From Lichenostomus cassidix (taxonomy: Eukaryota > Chordata > Aves > Passeriformes > Meliphagidae): a stretch of DNA of 64,000 nt. A program made the position numbers and the translations under genes. Below, one piece after another: positions 1 to 12,697 of the stretch. A model generated the notes under the pieces. The model made no database searches, had not been told where the DNA came from, and was given only the letters and a program-made list of their open reading frames with translations. The stretch's first letter is position 1. Each line of letters begins with the position of its first letter. The stretch lies in assembly GCA_008360975.2 (NCBI GenBank), contig CM039185.1, positions 1,798,001 through 1,862,000 of the forward strand. Direction: 5' to 3'.

Positions 1-3000
1 TCTTTTTTCTCAGACATTTTCATATAGTTCTGTATTCCTTACCAGGGCTTTGGATCCTCTACAAGAGCTCCAAACCCAGGAGCTGCTTTCCTCATTTAAT
101 TACTTTTAGAGTCATATTTGTTGATTTTATTCACTACCCAGCACACAAATTAATTTTCTTGTTCAAAGGGCAACTGCAAATTTGTCTGCCTATAGGAACT
201 GCAATAAACTTTTGGGCTGAAGAGGTGAGATTTTTAGGAAAAGCAAACAGCAGTGTGGTTGCTTCTGCTCTGAAATCAATATTAAAACCAGAACCAGTCT
301 GGGGTTTTATGTTTAAAAAATGGCTTTTCATTAGAAAATTACGCTGTGGCGAGAACGTGGCTGGGTTGGAAGCAGTTTGCCAGGCAAGGTTCTCCAGCCA
401 GGATGGTGTTTCTGGTCACATCCCAACCATGCCATGACCTTGTTGTTGGGATGGAGGAGCAGGATGCTGGGGACACCACGTTCCTTGGTGGGATCCAGGC
501 TCTGCATTCATCTCCCACTCCCGGGGGCTGCCCTAAATATCCGGCTATTTTTAGACCAGTCTTTTTCTGTTGCTGCTTTCCATAATAAGAAAAACCTTTG
601 AAGGATTTGTGTTTTTATCCCTATGCACAAGAGGAATTAAAATAAATAAATAGGTCTTAAATATTTAGACATGAAGAGAGAAGAATTTCCTGCCCAGCTC
701 TGGCGTAGGTGGCTTTAATGTGACCCGGGGCTGCTCCCGGTACCTGGCCCTGTTTGCTTTTCCTGGAAGCAGCTGCACTAAAGCACCTTTAAAATCAGGA
801 TCCCACCAAGCAAATCTGCTGTTTCCAGGTCACTGTGAAACCTCCTTCCCTGTGCCACAGTTTTTCCAGATGATGAACTGATGTGTTGCAGCTCAACCCT
901 TTTGTTAGAGAGGGAATGGCTCCAGGCATGGTGGGGAGCCCTGGGAGGGTCTGAGCACCCCAAATCCACCCAAAAGGCAGGGGCTGGCACCAAACCAGCC
1001 AGCTTGGCTCTGGGCATCACACCTGGATTATCACCCACCCTCCTCTGGGCTGCTCCAGGCACCAGAAACTGCTGGAGCTGTGGGTCAAGTGAGCTCAGGC
1101 GGGAACCTGCAGGGGACAGCAGAAGGGGTTTTTGTCAACAGGCAGCCATGCTATGTGGACTTGATAAATATGTGCAGTGCTAATTCGAAGCAGATCCCTG
1201 CTTTGCCACGAGCAGAATTCCTCCAAAGGCTGCCATCACAAACATTATGTCACAGCTGTGGAGAAGCCTCACAAACAGGGGAGCAGCTGGGGTCACGTCA
1301 GGGTAAGAGTGCGGTGCAGGCTGCGAGGGAGCGATTGAAGCCTTGCTCCACGGCCTGATGGAGCTTGTCATTAAGAAGGATTTCACAAATGATTTGCAGC
1401 CAATTCCCTGGGTCTGATTGGTACTTTCCAGCTTAATGCAAACCAGGGAGGAAACCAGACCTAGTTAGGCCAAGCTGCCCAGGGAGGCTGCAGGCACAGG
1501 ATAACAAAACATCGCCCGGGGCTGGGGAAATGTGACTGAGCCTGGGCTGGGGTTTAAGGAGATGGTCAGGTTCCCTCTCCCCATCTCAGCAAACAGCTTT
1601 TATGTTGTCTCCGAAAATAGCAACCTGCTATCCTTCAAAACAAACCAAGAAAAAATAGAAGAGGGAAAAACCTCGTGAGACAGGCACACAGAGCCGACAG
1701 AAGTGGAGCACGGAGCTGATCGAAAACAGATTCCAGCGTCAAGTCCAAAGTCAGCTCCAGCCCATTGCCTCCTAATGGGTAGAGCTAAGGAACTAAGAAA
1801 ACAAAGTAATTACCCACCGAGCAGATTTCACTGACACTGAGCATTCACATGTTTCTGACACGTACAGCCCCTGTAGTTGTTCAAATCCATCTCTGTTTAG
1901 TGTGGCACATCCATTGACTTGACCTCAGTAAGCTCTGGCTCATTTGCTTGTGGATTTATGGCTCAGGGCAAGCTGGTGAAGCAATGCTAACAGGGGTGGG
2001 CTTTTGTTCTGCTTCACCCTGCCCATCCACCTTCCCTGCTCTGATTTCAGCTCTGTCCCTCCTGTGGCCTTCCCTTGGCCTGCTCCTTCTGCAGGTCAGT
2101 GATTCATCACACAGGAGGACACAGATGTTCTTTACAAAGGAGCCTTTCCATGCAGGCTCCTGTTTTTCTTAGAAAAGAGGGCTGAGGATGAGGAAAGAGA
2201 TGGAGAGGAGGAATTCACCACTGTGCAAAAGGCCAGAGAGTGGGGATTGCCCATTTTGCACCAGAGTTTGTGTGGTGCTGCCTGTAGGACACAGCAGCAC
2301 ATCCAGGGAGCAGGGATCCCTGCTGGATCAGTGCTGTATCACTGCTGGATCACACCAGCAAGGCTCCAGGGAGGAAACCTTGGGGAATGTGGCCTGAGGA
2401 AAGCTGTGGTCTCTCTGAGCAGCTTTTCCATGATTATTTGGGGTTCCCTGGGCAGTCATCTTGCTCGATGGCAAACAAGATTTAGCTCTGGAGCACGGTG
2501 AGAGGTTGCTTTGCAGCAAGAACCTCATCTAAATTCCTCTGTCAGCTCTTGGAGTTCTTATCAAACATCCCCAGTGCTCTCTCAGGTCTGGTCTGGGACA
2601 CTCTGGAGCCCAAAGCTGAGAACATCCACTCTGCCTCTGAGGGAGTACAGAAGAATTTTGGGAGGGGAAGAGCCCTGTGCCCCAAGCCAGGCACTGCTCG
2701 GCCACTCAGCAGAACATCAGACACTGCCCACAGGTTTCTGTGCAGAGCTGGAGCTCTCAGAGGTTATTCCATGTGGGTCACCAGTAAATGTTTGCTGAAG
2801 GACATCTCCCAACACTTTATCCTGTCTAATTTTAAATATTCCTAAAGATAGGGCTGGCATCCTTGCTTCCCCTGGGAGATGAATTACACAGGCTGATGTA
2901 ACTCAACCTTGGGAAGATTTTCTTTCCTCTCCCCAGATTTCTGCCAAAGGAAAAAGCAGATAAAGGGTTGCCCTTGGTATCAGATCTGCCATGATTCCAA

Positions 3001-5224
3001 CTTCTCCTGTTTTTACAACAGGTTTATTATTGTAGCAGCTAAAGGCTCACATGTGATCCAATCCTGGTAATTCTCGTCAGCTGGGCTTAAAATATCTTAT
3101 TTTATTGCTGATCTTATAAAGTGCATACTGTACAGGGCTGAAGGATATGGTATAGGCAATCCCAGGGGTTCCCACCACCCTCATGTGCCAGTGGGTGATG
3201 GAAACAGGAAGAAGGATTTGGGAATTGTGGATTTAGTCTGCAGACGCTGGAGGAGGGATGTGTGTGAGCATCCTCCTGAGCTGATACACCCAGGCAGAGG
3301 CTGAGTGCTGCCAGAGACCATGGAATGCTTTCAAAGAAATGCACCTTTTGCTAAACCACAGTGTCAGGGGTTTTGTAACCTCTCTCTCTTCTTCTCTGGC
3401 CATTTTAGTGTCCCTCCAGGGGATCCATCCCACAGTTTCCCAAAGCCTTGTGCTTAGGATGAATTACCATCACACTTGAATATCAAAGGAGGAGCTGACT
3501 TCCAGGACAATGATTTAGCTGGCTGGGTATTTGGAAATGCTGTACTCTCACTGCTGTTGCCTCATGGTACATGGGAAATGCTCCATGGAATTCTATACAC
3601 AGAACATTCGTAATGACTGTTCTGAGAACTGAAATAGCCAGGCCAGGTGAAGTTCAGAGTCAGCACCCCTCGAGTGGGATGGGTTTGGAGTTAATGCTGG
3701 GCAGTGCTCTGGTTTGTGTGCTGTAGCCCAGTGAAGCTTCATTTACTGAGAAACTTCCATTTTCATCCATTTGCTGTGGATTTATAGGAGTGTTGCTATC
3801 CAAGCCCCAAAGCTGTGGTTCCAAACCAAGTCTGACTGCCCTAAATTACTGCTAGCAGTTGTTTCCTGGTTAAAGATGTCAAGGCTTCCTACAACCACAC
3901 ACCAGGACAGATTTTCCCCATGTGGGAAACCAATTGTTGGATTGAACTCTGGCAAAAATTTCAGTTCCAAACTGACAGCAACTTGCACAGAACCCTGAGG
4001 GAAATCCCTCTTTAATATCTTCTGGTGCCAGTTTAAATCCTGACCTCTGCTGGCAGCTGGGCTCAGTTAGGAGCTGTGCCTGCCTGGGTTATTGCACTGC
4101 CTCTGAAACACTGAATTAAGGTATTTTTTAACCTACAGAAAGATAAACCCTGCCTGAAATCTCTCTGTATCCTGCCTGACCCACCTGCAGCTCCAGGGCT
4201 CTTGGTGCACCTTGTGGTGGAGGAACCACCACAGACATTTCCAGGCTGCCAATACCTGTGCACTGATGTGATTAACAAGTAAAAATTAACAGTAACTGAT
4301 CATAGCCACACAGAAAAAGGAAATAATTGAGGTTCTTTTACGCTGATTTCTTGTCACTTCAAAAGGGAATTATGAAAAAGTGTTTAGAAAACATATTGAA
4401 AACTTCTCTGCTACAGCTCTAACTTAAAAAAAAAGTCCATTCTCCTCAACAAAACATCCACCCTGGAGAGCCTGACTCTTCTCAGAGTGTAGGCACCCCT
4501 TTATTCCACGTTAAAAAGTCTAGTGCAAAGAGTAAACTGGGTAGGAACAAGAGGGAAATGACTGGTGAATCAATAGAGATTTACTGCTTGTTTTTGCATG
4601 GGAGGACCTGGCTCATCTCAGGATGGATTTCAAGAGTGACTGATCCTCTCTGTGCACATGAGTAGGTTGGGGAATAGTTCTTGGAACTGAGTCAGCCCAA
4701 CAATTGCTTTCATTATTTGCAGCTGTACAAAACAAATAAGTTTGAGGGAAATTTAGAGAGGTGCCAAGTGCAATCCCAGTGATGTGTGAGTGAACAGAGC
4801 GTTTAGCTGCACACATGAAACCCATGAATTACTGCTGGTGACTCCTCAGCCTCACCTGTCACCTTTGATAAATGAGCAGATCTGATGATCCTCCTCAAAA
4901 TAACAAAGTAATTAAACTAAAAGTGTTTTAAAGTGCTCCTTCCTCAGCATCCACAACTTTATAAGTAACTACTCACCATGTACAAATTACCTGCAGAGAG
5001 GATTCTGATTGGGTTAAAGGCAGCTCAGTGCAAGGTTTGGACAAGCTGGAACCACAGCTTGGCCCAGGTTTGGGGTCTGGAGCTGTGAGGAACTCTTGGG
5101 CTGAGAAGCCATAAAAATCTCCAGCTCCATCCATCAGTACTCTCAGAAACCCCCAGGAGTCCACCTTGGTGACAATTCTGAGCTGGCACAGGGACACAGG
5201 GAAGCCTGGAAAGGGCTCAGAGGA

Positions 5225-5570
5225 GGCTGGACTGGATCAGGGAATATCCTGAGCTGGAAGAGACACACAGGATCATCCAGTGCAACTCCTGGCCCTGCAC
5301 AGACACCCAACAATCCCACCCTGGGCATCCCTGGCAGGGCTGTCCAAACCCTCCTGGAGCTCTGGCAGCCTCAGGCTGTGCCCATTCCCTGGGCAGCCTG
5401 GGCAGTGCCAGCACCCTCTGGGGGAAGAACCTTTCCCTGAGATCCAAACTGACCTGACCTGCCCTGGCAGAGCTCCAGCCGATCCCTCTGCTCCCCCTTC
5501 TGAGGAACCCTTCCCCTTCCCATTGTCCTGCCCAGTGCTCTGGGGAAAGGGGAGAAATCCTGGCTGGGTT
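5225..5570 (-). mobile_element. CR1 LINE 3' fragment
   Basis: Read on the minus strand, the sequence follows the usual avian CR1 3' region: the AGCTCTGCCAGGGCAGGTCAG block, TTCCCCCAGAGGGTGCTGGC, the phrase GGGAATGGGCACAGCCTGAG, then TGGATGATCCTGTGTGT and a final CAGCTCAGGATATTCC near 5240. It is 5'-truncated, as nearly all CR1 copies are, and has no intact reverse transcriptase frame. The 5' limit near 5570 is approximate. Confidence 0.88.
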
Positions 5571-8162
5571 CACTTCCAGTTAAATGCTGGATTGGCTCTG
5601 GAGTGCAGGAAGTGCTCCCTGAGCCCTTGGGAGAGGTGCAGGGCTGGGATGGGCAGTGGGAGCTCAGGGGGATCCAAAGCCACCCAAGGGAGGTGTGTCC
5701 AGCTCCAGCCAGGGACATCCTGGACCCCCTGGGTGTCCTTGCTCCTCCTCACTCCCAGCCCGGCCTGAGGAATGTGCCCTGGCCTGGGGATGGCTGAGCA
5801 GGGAAGAAGGAAAGCTATGTCTGGAGTGCTGATGAAGTCATCCTGTCTGGGAATCGTTGGGAACTCTCACATCTGCAGCCCTTGAGCTTTTCTCAGGAGA
5901 CCACGCTGGGGGCAGAGGCAAAGACAGCTTCATACCTCACATTTTTTGATTTTTTTCCTCCCCCCAGAGTCTTTAGGGCTCCTTTTTTGTGCATCTCGTT
6001 CCCACTGGGTCTGCATATTTCCTAATCATGGAGAAGTGCCAGCTCTTCTCTTTCCCAGAGGAATTGCCGTAATTTGGATCAAGAAATAACAACATTCCCA
6101 GCCTTTTTTCCATCGGCATGAGATTACCACATTTCCTAAATACTTCAAATTGTGCTCGAGTGCCTGGCAGATGACTGCAGATGTTGCCACCTCCTTTCCC
6201 AGGTTCCATGTTTGTTTTCCATGTAGTTCTGAGTTCCTGGCTTATCACCCAGCCCACAGCAAGGCTGTGTCCCCTCACTCCACAGCTCACCAGCAGCACG
6301 GGGTGGGGACATCCCTGTCCCTCCTCGGGGCTCTGTAGTGTCAGAGGGAAAACAAAGGCTCTGATTAATGAGCTGCTGCTGCCCAAGACCAAACAATCCT
6401 GACCTGGAGCTGCTTTCTGTGACCTCTTTCCATAAATCCGCGACTGATTCCCGCTGCAGACCATGGGCAGCCAGGAAAGGCCATGGCACTGCAGCTCCAG
6501 GGGCTGCACTGGAGCAGGTGAAGCCCAAAGGTGATGTTTTGATGGCACAAACCCCAAAGTGAGCTGACACAGGGTGTTTGTCAGCACCCAGGGCCATCAG
6601 GTGGCCTTGCTGATTGCAGGAGGAAGGCAGGGTGACCTGTGCCACCTCAGCAGGAAATGCTGCTGCATCCATGGCTGAGGAAAAGCCTTGCAGGACAAAT
6701 CCCAAAAGCTGGGCCAAAGCCTTATCTTATCTCCAAACACTTTCCCTACTTAGCAGTTGTTTTTACTGTGCTGTTGTTGACGTCTCCCTGCTCCAGCCTA
6801 ATGATTTAATTTCTCCTTGTTGTCACTTAGGATCATTTACACCCCAACCACTGCCTCTGACCGAGCTGCACACAACTTCCATCTGCAGCAGGGATGGGTG
6901 GGAATTGCTCCCCTCTCTCATGACTCAGCTGAGCAAACACTGCCTTCCCTGGCTGGGAACACAAATGGAAACAGGAATCCTGTTGCTTTGCCAGAGATAC
7001 TCCGGGGTTAACGCTTGCATTTGAATATCCTGGAGGAATCTTTGCCATCTCTCCTGATGAGTTTGTGATTGCTAATTTAATTTTTGGATGGATTTCGTCA
7101 GCTTCTGTAGGAAGGGAAGCGCTGGCTCTGGCCTGGAGGTTGTTAGCCCTGTGCCCACGCTGGGGTTTCCTGGTTTTTTTGCGGTGGAAAACCACAGTAA
7201 GAGAGGCTTCTAGTAACTATTGCCCCTAATGAGTGAGCTGAACCCCTGCTCACCTCCTCCTCCAGGAAAAGTGGTTTAGCACAGTGGAGGTGCACAGGAG
7301 AAGATGAAGGGTTTAAATCTTCACAGACAAATTATGATCCTCAATGGACACGTGGAGAATTGAGAGAGCAAATAACCTGACCAAAACCAGTTCCCTGGGC
7401 AAGAGCTGGGAGAGAGACACTCAAACCACATTAGGTTGGAGGGGAAGTTTCCCCAAAAAAATTCTGACCTACACATTGCCCACCTGCAGCCCATTATGGG
7501 GCCTGTGCCCTCTGTACTGACTCAGTTCCCATCAGAGCTCACCAGCCAGCAGAAAAGACAGAATTTGAGAGTTTTATCTCTGACTGACAGCCAAGATCTT
7601 CCCCACAAGAGCCTCCCTTCTCCTCTGCTGGGGAAGTCAATGGTAGCAATAACATTTCATTTAGAAGATGCTGCATTGTGAATAGAGAGCACAAAACGTT
7701 TCATTAATGTCTAGGAGAATCAAAAATCCTATGGCCAAATTCACAACAAAAAAAAGGGGTGGAGATGGTTCTCTTTAGTTATTTGCTGCTGTCTTTTTAA
7801 GCCTTTAAAATAATAGAAAATCACTTGAGTGTTATAAGGGAAAGCTGATTCCAGGAGCTGGAGACTCAATAAACACACCAAATATTGCAAGGCTTGTGAT
7901 CCAATAATGCTGGCAGGGCTGTGGTGCTTCTCTTTTCAAGGGGTAACCTTGAAATAAATCCTAAGATGATTACAGGCCATCAGTTTAAACACACACAGCT
8001 TTGCAGTGAATCCTTGGGCTCTCCAACTCCAGCACAAATAGATTTCCTTGGGGATAAAAGCATGAAAATTCCCTTTCAAACAGGCACCTGCTCAGTCTGA
8101 GGTGTGCTCACACTGTGGGCTTGTGCTGAGGGGTCCTGGCAGCTCGGAGGGGAGCACACTGG

Positions 8163-8234
8163 CATTTATTTGGTGGTTTTCATTTATTTGGTGGTTTTCA
8201 TTTATTTGGTGTCATTCATTTATTTGGTGTCATT
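8163..8234 (+). repeat. 18-bp tandem repeat, 4 copies
   Basis: Four head-to-tail 18-bp units starting CATTTATTTGGTG at 8163, 8181, 8199 and 8217. The first two end GTTTT and the last two end TCATT, so they form two pairs. The period is a multiple of three, so an open frame runs through, but there is no sign of a gene. Confidence 0.95.
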
Positions 8235-11200
8235 CACTGCTGGAGTCCTTGGAGGGTCTGCCTTGCCCAGGTTCCCATGGCAGGAGGGGAGGGCACAGCT
8301 CTGCCTCTGCACACCCCAGCTCCTGGTGTCACCTCTCACAGGGCAAGCTGTGGTGCCTGTGCAGCCCCTGGTGATTCCAGAATGATTCCAGATTCCATTG
8401 GAGCTCCTGCTCCAGGCTCTGCCAGGCAAGCACAGCTCACAGCAGCATCCTCAGCCAGGACAAAACACATTGTCTATGTCACCCTCCTTCCCTGACTGAA
8501 ATCAGCTCCAAAGCTCTGCCTTCCAGTCCCTTCCAAGGGGCCCTGGGACCCAGCTCTGCACAAGGGTGACTTTACACACATCAACAGCCCCTGGAGCTCA
8601 ACCATATGCACTAACCTCTTTGTGTGCCCAAGCCCTGGTGGAATCCTCCTCTCACCTCCCTGGTTTCACTGCCAGCACAGCAATCTCTGCTCTGCCCAGC
8701 AATTATCTCCTTGTCACCTGAAGCACAGGCTGTGTGGCTGTGTCCCCTCAGCTTGCCCCGTGCCCAGAAGGGATCCCTGGATCCCTCAGTCAGGTCCCAC
8801 ACCCCCTGAGCTGTCACTGAGTGACACTGAGGCCTCTCAGCCATCTGTGAGGGCTCTGCCAGGGAGAGCTGCAGTGCCCAGAGGATGCCTGAAGGAAGGC
8901 TGTTACAATAAGGAACAGAGATTAAAAATACTTTTATCCATGCTCGCTGCTGGGCCCAGCATGGAGCATCAGGCTGTGCGTGGGAGGGATCTCCCTGTGC
9001 CAAGTGAGATGGAGCTGGAAACCATCTGACAGAGAGGTGAGGAGGTCACCCATTACCCTCTGCCTGGGGAGCCTCCCGGGTTTCATGCTGGCCATGCTGC
9101 AAAATCAGATTATCCCAGGAAAAGCAGTTTTCAATGTATTTTTCTCCCCTGGATAATGTATCAGTCAACCTTTCACATTTCACTCCCGAGGATTTGTGGT
9201 TGTGCTGTGTTTGCGGTTTTTGCCGCCGAGAGCAGAATGTGAAAGCCTGAGCTGAAGGTAGGAATAAAGTCCCAGAGTCAGAAATGGTGCAGTGAGGCTC
9301 TGGACAGAGGCTCTGTCCTCACCTGGGGCTCTTTCCAGCCTGGAGATGCTGCTCTGCTCTTGCTGGAGCCAAACTGTGAGCCGAGAGCCAAGGGAGGGCA
9401 GGAATGCCATGGGATGTGTCACTCCCAGGAGGAGCCTTCCCTCCCCTCGGTCTGCAGAGGGAATGCTGTGCTCAGAGCTGTTTGCAGCTCTGCAGGAGGC
9501 AGCAATGCCAACCCTGCAGGGTTATCTGATCCCAATCCACACTGGGGGATCCAGGGAAGGATGCTGCACCAGGAGCACACAGGGAGCAGGGCAGCTCTAC
9601 AGGGAATGCAGGGACAGCTGTGGCACTGGGGACTCTGCTTGTGGCTCTCACAAGGAGCTTTGCCATGGTCATGACACAGGAATGACCACTTGCTTTTCGT
9701 GTCCCCTGAATCCCTAGGGCAGGACCAAAGTTATTGAACAGGGAGAAGGGGAAGATGTTCTTCGAGGCCTGGGCATTGTACTTTGAGCTGTGCAATCAGA
9801 GCAGGACTTGGCCCAGCAGGGCACCCAGCCCTCCCTGGGCAGGCTGTGGGTTTAGGGACAGAGGTGGGGAGCAGGGCTGTAGGAAAGGAGGGGATGCACT
9901 GCCAGAACCTCACCTGGTTCTCCCTTGCAGCATCCCAAAGCCTTGGTGGAGCAGATCCCTTTTGTCATCCAGCACACCCCAGGACTGTCCCCAGCTTTGC
10001 CCCCAAAATCTCAAGTCTAGGTCTCATGGACCAGGGGAGGTCAAGGATATTGTGAGATCTCACTCTGCCAGTTTGGCATTGTCCTGCCCTCACACAGCCT
10101 GACTTGGTCCCCCACTGCTCTCTCTGTTTTCCCCTCCAAATATTCCTTTCTCAGCCCACTCAGCTCTGGTGTGGCAGGAAGGGCACAGGCTGTGTTTATA
10201 TGAACCCTCTGTCACCTGCCAGCAGAGCCCAGATGTGTGTGTGGCACAGGAACTTCTCCTCCTGTTCTCTGTGGGGTAGAAAAGCACTGAAATTATACTT
10301 TGCTTATTCTGTTCCTCAGCTCCCAAAGCCAAAACAAACTTTGGGCAAGAAGTAACTCAGAAGCAAAAAGAATAATCAAAACTTATTAAAGAATACTTTT
10401 CTTTCTTTTAGCAAAAACATTGTCAAATATTGTAAAAGCCCCAAGACTCTACAGTCAGAACAGAGTTCAGGTGTCAGGCTGTGACTCTGACAGTGCCACA
10501 CTTGCTCATGAGAGCTACAATTCAGTCAGAAGCCCAGCTCAGGACATGAGCTGAGCCCCTCTGAGCCCTAAGAACAACTGAAGGCACAAGAGCAGAGAAA
10601 TAATCTTGTTTCAAACCCCAGGATTCTCGGTGGAAGCAGCACCTGGCTGAAGTCACAGCATCAACAGCCCAGAGCAAATCCTGGCAGAGGCAGTGTCCTG
10701 GGAGAGCTGCAGGGACCCAAACCCCCTCAGCTGGCAAATTAATGGCACTTGACAGACACATTTGGAGCTGTTGGCCATATTTTGGGTCATTTTTGCAGAG
10801 CTCAGCACATTCAGTCTGAAGGGGCTGAGAAATATCTCAGCACCATGAAAGGACCTTTGCCAAAGCTCAGCCCATTCCCGGTGGGAACTGGCTCTGTCTG
10901 GAGAGCAGAGGGGACTCAGAGCCAAGTGCAGGGATGGGATTGCCTGGCAGTGCCTCCTCCTGAGAGTTTGGGGCTGTTCTGTTGGTTCTCAGCTCAGGGT
11001 GATGCTGCTGCCTGCATGTGCCATCCTGAGGGGGTTTAGGAACAGCAGGCTAATCCCTAAAAGAAATGGGAAGGGCAGGGCTGGAACCCCCTGGGTGCTC
11101 TGCTTCCCCAGCATTCCAGGGAATGGCAGTTTGGAGGTGCTAAATAATGTCCCACAGAGGCACTGGAGGGAGTTTGTGTTGGCCAAACTCCAACTCCTTA

Positions 11201-12084
11201 CTCTGCAAAGGGCTTTGGGGACAGAGCTGCAGTGCCAGCGCAGGGCAGTGGGATGGGTCTGGCTCTGGTGGCCAGCACGGGACCAGCACGGGTCCAAAGG
11301 CTCAGCCAGGGTCTCTAGGAAGGGTCAGTGGCTCCAAGGGTGTCCAGCACTGTCCAAGGTCCCCTCTGGAAGGACTCTGTGGTGCCAGGAGATCACTTGG
11401 CCTCCTCTGAGTGACTGATGGGAACTCCAAGGCTGGTGGAAGCAGCCAGAGGCTCCAAAGTGGGAGTGAATCACTCCCTGTGCTGAGGCAAAGAGCAGCT
11501 TACTGAAATCAAGAGATGAGAGCCGAGAGGTGGGGTCAGGAAAATCACTGTTTCATGCAGTTGAAAAGTTAAAGCCGAGTGTTTCTCTCTCTGGCAGATA
11601 TGTTATCTCCCTTCTGTGCTGCACATAATGCCTGTGCTGGGAGCCCAGCTGAGCATTGCTGCCTTATCGAGTGCCAGGCAAAGGAGAAGAGAGATTTGGA
11701 GAGCAGGAGGGGAAAGAAAACACGGCTTTAATGTCAGAGCTGTGGAAGTGGAGATCCTTATCCGAGCCTGGCTTCTCCTCTCCTTGATTGTGTTACTTTG
11801 GATTGGGACAAAGAAGCCAGCCTGGCCAACCTCCACTGCTGGTTCTTCTCAGTTTCACTTTCTGAGCATTGCCTCATTGTGGATGTGCACTCAGATCCTC
11901 CCTGGGGACACTTCCACCGGCAGAAGACATGTCCTGGGCCAGGAGATGATGAGAGAGACTTTGTCACTGCTGTCCCTTAGTGCCCCTTGTCACCAGAGAC
12001 CTGACAAAGCTCAGAGTCACAGACTGCCCTGCAAGCATTGCAGCAACCACAGTGCCCTGAGCCTGGGCTTCAGCTCCCAGGCAG

Positions 12085-12152
12085 GATTTGGGGATGGTGG
12101 TTTGGGAATTGGTGGTTTGGGAATTGATTGTTTGGGAATGGTGATTTGGAAA
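12085..12152 (+). repeat. Short tandem repeat around GGTTTGGGAATT
   Basis: Three to four imperfect 15-17 bp units of the form GGTGGTTTGGGAATT, decaying at both ends. It sits about 450 bp before exon 2. Confidence 0.85.
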
Positions 12153-12600
12153 TCACCACGCTTCTGATTTGCCTTTAATATCACAGGAGCTCCCCAGAAT
12201 TCTTGTTTTCTCTTCTCCCGTTGATTAAAATGCAGTGTATGAGCTCACCCATCAAATTACTTCCCAAGGACCTGACTCCTTCCACTTTCACAGGCATGTC
12301 AAATCCTTTTGACACAGATCTGTTCTCCTCAATCTGCAATAATTCAGCAATAAAGCAGAGAGATACAATTGGCACAAACGCAGGTGCTCGGTGTCAGAAA
12401 AGAAAGAGAGGAATAAAGGAATCAAAAACCATCTGAGGGCATCTCCCAGCTGAGCTGCACCAGGATAAATGCCAGCGCTGTGTGGGCCCCCAAATTAGGG
12501 ACTATTTACAAAACAAAGAGTGCCTCGAGTGCATTGTGCTGCTCTGAGCCAGTGAATGGCCCGGCTGAACTAATGATGGTTTCTCCTTTATTTGGGTCAG

Positions 12601-12697
12601 GTCTCGCCGAGGAAGGGCTTCTGCAGAAACCCAGGCTGAGCATCACAAAGGACCACGTTGTCATCTCACCAGGAGACACCCTAAAAATAAAATGCTG
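12601..12697 (+). CDS. KDRL: Exon 2: start of Ig1
   Basis: Ig1 N-terminal half of the receptor ectodomain. The acceptor follows tttatttgggtcag and the donor is TG|gtaagg. The first two bases complete a codon begun in exon 1 (probably Gly), and the exon ends with two bases of a Trp codon (phase 2). The translation contains KPRLSITKD and GDTLKIKCW, which match the start of KDR Ig1 (PRLSI-KD, then the B-strand Cys). The 97-nt length is usual for this exon in the family. The Cys in KIKC should pair with the Cys in ELSC of exon 3. Where other VEGFRs have CRG after this Cys, this one reads CWG across the splice. It could only be a VEGFR-family exon in this context; alone it would be too short to call. 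Confidence 0.88.

Larger units (their letters stand above)
1..12600. other. No gene seen: probably intron 1 or 5' flank
   Basis: Non-coding apart from a CR1 fragment and two short tandem arrays listed separately. No CpG island, signal-peptide exon or family similarity was found on either strand. Short open frames here show no recognisable domain and no supporting splice sites. Because exon 2 starts with a split codon, exon 1 must lie upstream, so most or all of this stretch is probably intron 1, which is long in FLT1 and carries enhancers in KDR. Whether part of it is intergenic cannot be told. Confidence 0.6.

Noticed and set aside
1984..2100. Possible signal-peptide exon (hydrophobic Leu-rich run followed by gtcagt)
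   Set aside because: In the hydrophobic frame the putative donor gives phase 0, but exon 2 needs phase 1. There is no CpG island or Kozak support, and it is probably chance.
5973..6717. Overlapping minus-strand frames of about 200 codons
   Set aside because: Two overlapping frames with no known domain; chance frames in non-coding DNA.
8102..8385. Repeat protein encoded across the 18-bp array
   Set aside because: The frame stays open only because the unit is a multiple of three; no start context or flanking coding signal.
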